NCBI GenBank assembly: GCA_036005125.1
Contig: DASYQV010000328.1
Location: 1-18,017, forward strand
Origin: DASYQV01 sp036005125
GTDB taxonomy: Bacteria; Acidobacteriota; Vicinamibacteria; Vicinamibacterales; UBA2999
Direction: 5' to 3'
Length of the DNA stretch: 18,017 bases
In this document: positions 14,716 through 18,017 of the stretch, piece by piece
How the letters are laid out: the number at the start of each line of letters is the position of its first letter
How positions within the stretch are numbered: the stretch's first letter is position 1
The notes under the pieces: model-generated
What the model was told of the DNA's origin: nothing
The model's database searches: none
What the model saw: only the letters and a program-made list of their open reading frames with translations
Made by a program: the position numbers and the translations under genes

Positions 14716-15180
14716 ATGCGCACGCTCACCCGTTTCTGGCTGCCGTTCGTCCTTGGAATGCTTGTCGTGCTGGTTTTCGTGAATCTTGCGAGCTCGCAGC
14801 AGCGCCCGCGGCGCCAATATATCGGTCCCCAGACGTCGAGCGATCAGCGCGCGTTCAGCTCGGCGGTGCTCGTTGGCGACACGCTTTATCTTTCCGGAAG
14901 AATCGCGGCGGCGACCAAGGCGCCCGGGGAGGCAGAGATGGAGAAGTCGATTAGAGGCCTCCTCGACGGGTTTGTCGGCGTCCTCAAGGAAGCAGGGATG
15001 ACGATGGACGATCTCGTCAGTGTGCAGATACACACGCCGGACCTGACGCTGTACAACCAGTTCAATGCTCTCTACAAGACATACTTCAAAGGACCACTTC
15101 CCGCGCGGGCATTCATCGGCTCCGGGCCCCTGTTGAACCAGGGTCACTTCGAAATGCTGGGCGTGGCTGTCAGGCAATAA
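14716..15180 (+). CDS. RidA-family protein with N-terminal export or anchor segment
   Basis: A 154-residue Rid (YjgF/YER057c/UK114) family protein. RidA hydrolyses reactive enamine/imine intermediates released by PLP enzymes. Key positions are kept when aligned by eye with E. coli RidA: Arg131 in PARAF (Arg105 there), which binds the substrate carboxylate, and Glu146 in HFEML (Glu120 there). AFSSAVLVGDTLYLSG and YNQFNALYKTYF are family motifs. The unusual part is residues 1-28: two arginines, a hydrophobic run from about 7 to 24, then ASSQQ. This predicts export to the periplasm or an N-terminal membrane anchor, whereas classical RidA is cytosolic. The strong AAGGAGG site fixes the start. It is divergent from the beta-propeller gene and convergent, 45 bases apart, with the cytochrome gene. 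A non-deaminase Rid subfamily with another substrate is possible. Confidence 0.9.
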   Translation: MRTLTRFWLPFVLGMLVVLVFVNLASSQQRPRRQYIGPQTSSDQRAFSSAVLVGDTLYLSGRIAAATKAPGEAEMEKSIRGLLDGFVGVLKEAGMTMDDLVSVQIHTPDLTLYNQFNALYKTYFKGPLPARAFIGSGPLLNQGHFEMLGVAVRQ

Positions 15181-15225
15181 CGGAGCGACGCACGGGCTCA
15201 AGGTGATCGACGTGCGCTCTGAGGC

Positions 15226-15663
15226 TTAACGGGATGTTGATTTGATTCGGTAGCCGGTCTGCGGGTCACCTTCGCGGTATGTCGCGTGACACGCGTCGCA
15301 CCCGCGATTGACGTCCTGAAGGGCTGCGGCTACCACCGCCGCATCGACAGCGCTCGACGACAGCGCCTTGTCGAGCGCGTCGAGTTTCGCGACCGTCTCC
15401 CTGGTCATCTTCGCAGCGTCGGGCTTCTGGTTGGCCGTCCAGAAAGGTCTGGTGGAGGCAAGTATCTGACGCGACAGCGCTAGCGGCGTCTTGGCATCTA
15501 TGTAGGACTTCGACTCGATAGCCTTGCTCACGCCGTCGAAGGCTGTGCCGATCGTCTTCATCGCCCGGACGAGCTCTTCGGGGCTTACGATTTTCTGCGC
15601 GACTGCCACGGTTGCCGATGCCACGACGAACGCGGTCAGCCATCCCGCCAGGTGACGCGTCAT
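15226..15663 (-). CDS. exported class II (c556-like) cytochrome c
   Basis: A 145-residue periplasmic c-type cytochrome. The signal peptide runs to about residue 22 (cleavage after AVA). The mature part is predicted to be a four-helix bundle of the cytochrome c'/c556 type. The single haem-attachment motif CDACH (Cys122, Cys125, His126) is near the C-terminus, which is diagnostic of class II. Met35 in RAMKTIG of helix 1 is at the place of the sixth ligand in c556-like members, so electron transfer is more likely than gas binding. The ATG at 15663 comes nine bases after the ankyrin gene stop, with only a weak ribosome-binding site, so it is probably translated from the ankyrin transcript. Redox partners are unknown. 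The divergent PSCyt1 protein 1.8 kb away is one candidate. Confidence 0.9.
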   Translation of the reverse strand: MTRHLAGWLTAFVVASATVAVAQKIVSPEELVRAMKTIGTAFDGVSKAIESKSYIDAKTPLALSRQILASTRPFWTANQKPDAAKMTRETVAKLDALDKALSSSAVDAAVVAAALQDVNRGCDACHATYREGDPQTGYRIKSTSR

Positions 15664-15672
15664 GGATCCCGC

Positions 15673-17250
15673 TTACTTGGTCGCCGCCAGCCCGCGCAAG
15701 CGCTCGTGTATGGTCCCCGGGATTCCCAGGGTCGTGTCCGCGCCGAGCTTCTGCAGCAGCGCCGCCACTTCCGGCCACTCCTGATAGTGGAACGACTGTT
15801 TGGCGCCCTCGGCCAGGCGGAACGGCGTACGGCCGCGCCAGTCGCGCGCGTTGAGATCCGCGCCATGGTCCACTAGGTACTGGACGAGCTCGGGCAGGCC
15901 CGTGAAGGCCGCGCAGTGCAACGCGGTGAAGTCCGCTTCGTTGGTGGCGTTCACGTCGACGCCCACTTCGACCAGGAGCTTGGTGGCCTCTTCCGCCATC
16001 GGCTGGCGCTCGGCCCGCGGCACGTTGGTCGCGTGCGCCGCGCGCCCGCATCCGCCCGCGGCCATCAGCGGTGTGGTGCCGTCGGCGGTCGTCAGGTCGG
16101 GACGGGCGCCCGCCACGAGGAGGCTCCGAATGACCTTGCCGCTCGAGTCGGCGCCGCGCGTGCGGTTCACGAAGGATTGGCTGCCCTCGCCACGGTTCGA
16201 CGCGTACGCGGCTACCCAGAGCGGCGTCGCCCCTGACAGATCGCCGCTGCCGGTCGTGAACGTATCGAACGCGCCGTTCCGGATGAACCCGAGCCCCGCC
16301 ATCTCGGAGGCGGTCATGCGCGCGTTGGGATTGGCGCCCTTCGCGAGCAGGGCCTCCACCAGCGTTTCGCGTTCATTCAGCTTGAGCCGCTTGGCTCGCC
16401 GGCCGCCGTGCAGGCGATTCCATGCGCGCAGCCATGGATCGACGGGGCCGGCCGCGGCGTGCAGCGCGGTGATGCCGTCGATGTCCGCGTTCGGATTCGC
16501 ACCCTGTTCGAGCAGGAACTGCGCGAACGCGGCCTGCCCGACGATGATGGCGTAGGGCAACGGATGCGTGCCGTCCGACGCGATCTCGTTGACCTGTGCG
16601 CCGGCCGCGAGCAGGATCTTCGCGGTCTCGATGTCGCCGTTATCGGCCGCGGCCATCAACGGTGAGAACGCCTGCTGCGCCCGTGGATGGACGTCGGCGC
16701 CGTTCTCGACGAGGGCGCGGACGATCTCCCGATGGCCTTCGCCGACGGCCCACATCAGTGCCGTCTCGTGCGTGGCGACCGTTGGGGCGTTGACGTTGGC
16801 GCCCCGCGCCAGCAGGGCCTTCACGACGTTCAGGTTGCCGGTGCGCGCGGCCGTCATGAGCGGCGTCAGCCCGTTGGTCTGCGCCGCGTTGGGATTCGCA
16901 CCCGCCTCGAGCAGGCGTGTGACCGCCGCCTCGCTCGCGTTCTCGCAGGCCCGGGCGAGCGGCGTCACCCCGTGATCGTCAGCCGCGTTCACGTTGGCGC
17001 CGGCGCGCAGCAGCAGCTCGACCGCGTCGCGATCGTCCCAGTGCGCCGCCCAGAGGAGTGCCGTCACACCATCGGCGCGCGCGGTGTTGACGTCGATGCC
17101 TTCCTTGAGCAGCGTCCGCGCGAGCGCAGTATCTCGCCCGGCGACAGCGTCCACGAGTCGACTGTCTGGAGCCGCAGCGGCTGCCATTCCGACTGTCAGC
17201 GGGAACAGGATGAGACCGAGGCTTGCGAGACGTTTCGTGCGGGCGCGCAT
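15673..17250 (-). CDS. exported ankyrin-repeat protein
   Basis: A 525-residue secreted or periplasmic protein made almost wholly of ankyrin repeats, a protein-interaction scaffold. A signal peptide (basic start, hydrophobic 9-27, cleavage near AAAAA-PDS) is followed by about a dozen repeats with the usual DG-TAL-AA and LL-GA-VN signatures, from residue 29 to about 510. The regular spacing is broken at about 275-305 by a basic insert (RAKRLKLNERE) and at about 325-370 by a longer insert before VIRSLLVAGARPD. These could be binding loops. No enzymatic domain is present. ATG 17250 has GAGGAG eight bases upstream (plus-strand 17259-17264), and a consensus promoter sits 55-83 bases upstream. The cytochrome gene follows after nine bases, so the two are one transcription unit. 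In Acidobacteriota, secreted ankyrin proteins are often next to PSCyt1/DUF1587/DUF1592 genes, as here. Confidence 0.92.
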   Translation of the reverse strand: MRARTKRLASLGLILFPLTVGMAAAAAPDSRLVDAVAGRDTALARTLLKEGIDVNTARADGVTALLWAAHWDDRDAVELLLRAGANVNAADDHGVTPLARACENASEAAVTRLLEAGANPNAAQTNGLTPLMTAARTGNLNVVKALLARGANVNAPTVATHETALMWAVGEGHREIVRALVENGADVHPRAQQAFSPLMAAADNGDIETAKILLAAGAQVNEIASDGTHPLPYAIIVGQAAFAQFLLEQGANPNADIDGITALHAAAGPVDPWLRAWNRLHGGRRAKRLKLNERETLVEALLAKGANPNARMTASEMAGLGFIRNGAFDTFTTGSGDLSGATPLWVAAYASNRGEGSQSFVNRTRGADSSGKVIRSLLVAGARPDLTTADGTTPLMAAGGCGRAAHATNVPRAERQPMAEEATKLLVEVGVDVNATNEADFTALHCAAFTGLPELVQYLVDHGADLNARDWRGRTPFRLAEGAKQSFHYQEWPEVAALLQKLGADTTLGIPGTIHERLRGLAATK

Positions 17251-17304
17251 GGTGGGCGCTCCTCGTTTTTAATTCACTGTCTGATCGCCTTGCCTGAACC
17301 GTTG

Positions 17305-17333
17305 ATTATAGGAGCGTGTCCAGGGCTTGTCAA
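17305..17333 (-). promoter_or_regulatory. perfect sigma70 consensus promoter for the ankyrin-cytochrome unit
   Basis: Read on the minus strand: TTGACA (17333-17328), a 17-base spacer and TATAAT (17310-17305), an exact match to the vegetative consensus. Transcription would begin near 17298 and give a leader of about 48 bases that includes the GAGGAG ribosome-binding site. A perfect match at optimal spacing is rare by chance in DNA of this GC content, which predicts strong, largely unregulated expression unless a repressor overlaps it. Confidence 0.8.
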
Positions 17334-17395
17334 AGAAACGACTGGATGTCGTCACTTCCTCATACGTGGCCTGCATGGCGCAACATCTCGTTCTG

Positions 17396-17424
17396 TTGCG
17401 GCATCGGCGGCAAGGGTGTAAATT
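17396..17424 (+). promoter_or_regulatory. weak candidate promoter for the PSCyt1/DUF1587 gene
   Basis: TTGCGG (17396-17401) and TAAATT (17419-17424) with a 17-base spacer, about 50 bases before the ATG. The -35 box matches three of six and the -10 box four of six, so this is a guess based on position. If real, the two divergent promoters would be about 63 bases apart (-35 to -35). Confidence 0.2.
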
Positions 17425-17474
17425 TGTCGTTCTATTTGCGCCGGCAGGGTGAGTTTTCGCTGAAAGGCTGCTTC

Positions 17475-18017
17475 ATGTCTGTGACGAGAGCGCTCAGCGC
17501 CATATGCCTGGTGGGGTTGACCTTCTCCGCTGGTTCGTCTCTCCGACTCGTCAGCGTGGAAGCCGCGGCCGCGCCGCAGGCTCAGCAGGCGCCCGCACGC
17601 CAACCGGGCTTACCGTCACGCGCGCTTCTCGATCAGTATTGTGTGACCTGTCACAACGAGCGGTTGAAGACGGCGGGGGTCATGTTCGACAAGGTTGACA
17701 TCAGCCGCGTGGACGCCAACCGTGAGCTCCTCGAAAAGGTCACGCGAAAGCTCCGCAGCGGCCAGATGCCGCCGCAGGATCGCCCACGGCCCGATCAAGC
17801 GGCCACGACCGCTTTTCTGGCGACGCTCGAGGCTGAGCTCGACCGCGTGGCCGCTGCCGCACCCGACCCGGGACGCGTGGTTTCGCACCGGTTGAATCGC
17901 ACCGAGTACGTCAACGTCATCCGCGACCTGCTGGCACTGGAGATCGACGGCGCGGCGCTGCTTCCGAGTGACATGGCGGGCTTCGGCTTCGACAACAACG
18001 CCGAAGTGCTCTCGATG
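17475..18017 (+). CDS. PSCyt1/DUF1587-type exported cytochrome c protein (3' end beyond window)
   Basis: The first 181 residues of a longer protein, still open at the right edge. A signal peptide (hydrophobic 8-20) and an alanine/glutamine-rich linker lead to a planctomycete-type cytochrome c domain. The haem motif CVTCH (Cys56, Cys59, His60) is followed by LKTAGVMFD, and Met98 in SGQMPP is the likely sixth ligand. From about residue 138, HRLNRTEYVNVIRDLL and DMAGFGFDNN are the start of DUF1587. Full-length relatives continue with DUF1592, DUF1588 and DUF1585 and usually exceed 700 residues, so this is expected to be a DUF1592-family protein of unknown enzymology. ATG 17475 has AAAGG seven bases upstream. 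It is divergent from the exported ankyrin/cytochrome c556 pair, the usual partner context in this phylum. A DUF1552 gene would be expected just downstream, outside the window. Confidence 0.9.
   Translation, partial: MSVTRALSAICLVGLTFSAGSSLRLVSVEAAAAPQAQQAPARQPGLPSRALLDQYCVTCHNERLKTAGVMFDKVDISRVDANRELLEKVTRKLRSGQMPPQDRPRPDQAATTAFLATLEAELDRVAAAAPDPGRVVSHRLNRTEYVNVIRDLLALEIDGAALLPSDMAGFGFDNNAEVLSM

Noticed and set aside
15183..15219. Imperfect hairpin between the convergent RidA-like and cytochrome genes
   Set aside because: Arms of only five plus three pairs with a bulge, a long loop and no T-run. Too weak to call a bidirectional terminator.
15800..16555. 251-codon plus-strand open frame over the ankyrin gene
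   Set aside because: Ala/Arg/Ser-rich shadow of repetitive ankyrin codons, without a ribosome-binding site or motifs.

Overview
The window looks like a piece of an Acidobacteriota genome, most like the Vicinamibacteria. This is judged from gene content and moderately high GC, not from any search. The clues are a TonB-dependent receptor with an N-terminal carboxypeptidase-regulatory-like domain, an acidobacterial-style carbohydrate porin, a WRG-type PQQ-like beta-propeller, exported ankyrin proteins and a planctomycete-type cytochrome c/DUF1587 protein. There are no rRNA, tRNA, CRISPR or transposase genes. Coding density is high: the longest stretch without a gene is 224 bases (17251-17474).

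Region 1 (1-4623) is an outer-membrane uptake locus. A carbohydrate porin (minus strand) and a 1016-residue TonB-dependent receptor (plus strand) diverge from a 142-base intergenic region. That region carries a candidate promoter and a strong 10-bp inverted repeat in the receptor's leader. A short GAATCAA tandem repeat sits at the left edge.

Region 2 (4636-14656) holds eleven consecutive minus-strand genes. In transcription order these are: an exported PQQ-like beta-propeller protein, a small alpha/beta hydrolase, a SAM methyltransferase, a second alpha/beta hydrolase (proline-iminopeptidase-like), a small P-loop kinase, an NmrA-like NAD(P)-binding protein, an uncharacterised multi-pass membrane protein, a Tat-exported class V aminotransferase-fold enzyme, a DUF1326 protein, a class I nitronate monooxygenase and glutamate racemase MurI. 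Several gaps are only 4-38 bases and suggest sub-operons. Larger gaps (82, 79 and 184 bases) and a GC mosaic (about 50% in sampled kinase lines, 68-77% in sampled NmrA-like lines) suggest the run was assembled piecemeal. Most members are small-molecule or detoxification enzymes. Two genes have their stop codon inside a perfect short palindrome, and a third stop abuts one.

Region 3 (14716-18017) is rich in exported proteins. A RidA-family protein with an N-terminal export or anchor segment is divergent from the beta-propeller gene. A secreted ankyrin-repeat protein and a class II (c556-like) cytochrome c form a minus-strand pair, driven by a textbook TTGACA-17-TATAAT promoter. Divergent from them, a PSCyt1/DUF1587 cytochrome protein runs off the right edge. 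This last trio, and the co-occurrence of an exported RidA with an exported PLP enzyme, are the most interesting system-level hints. Neither is proven by sequence alone.
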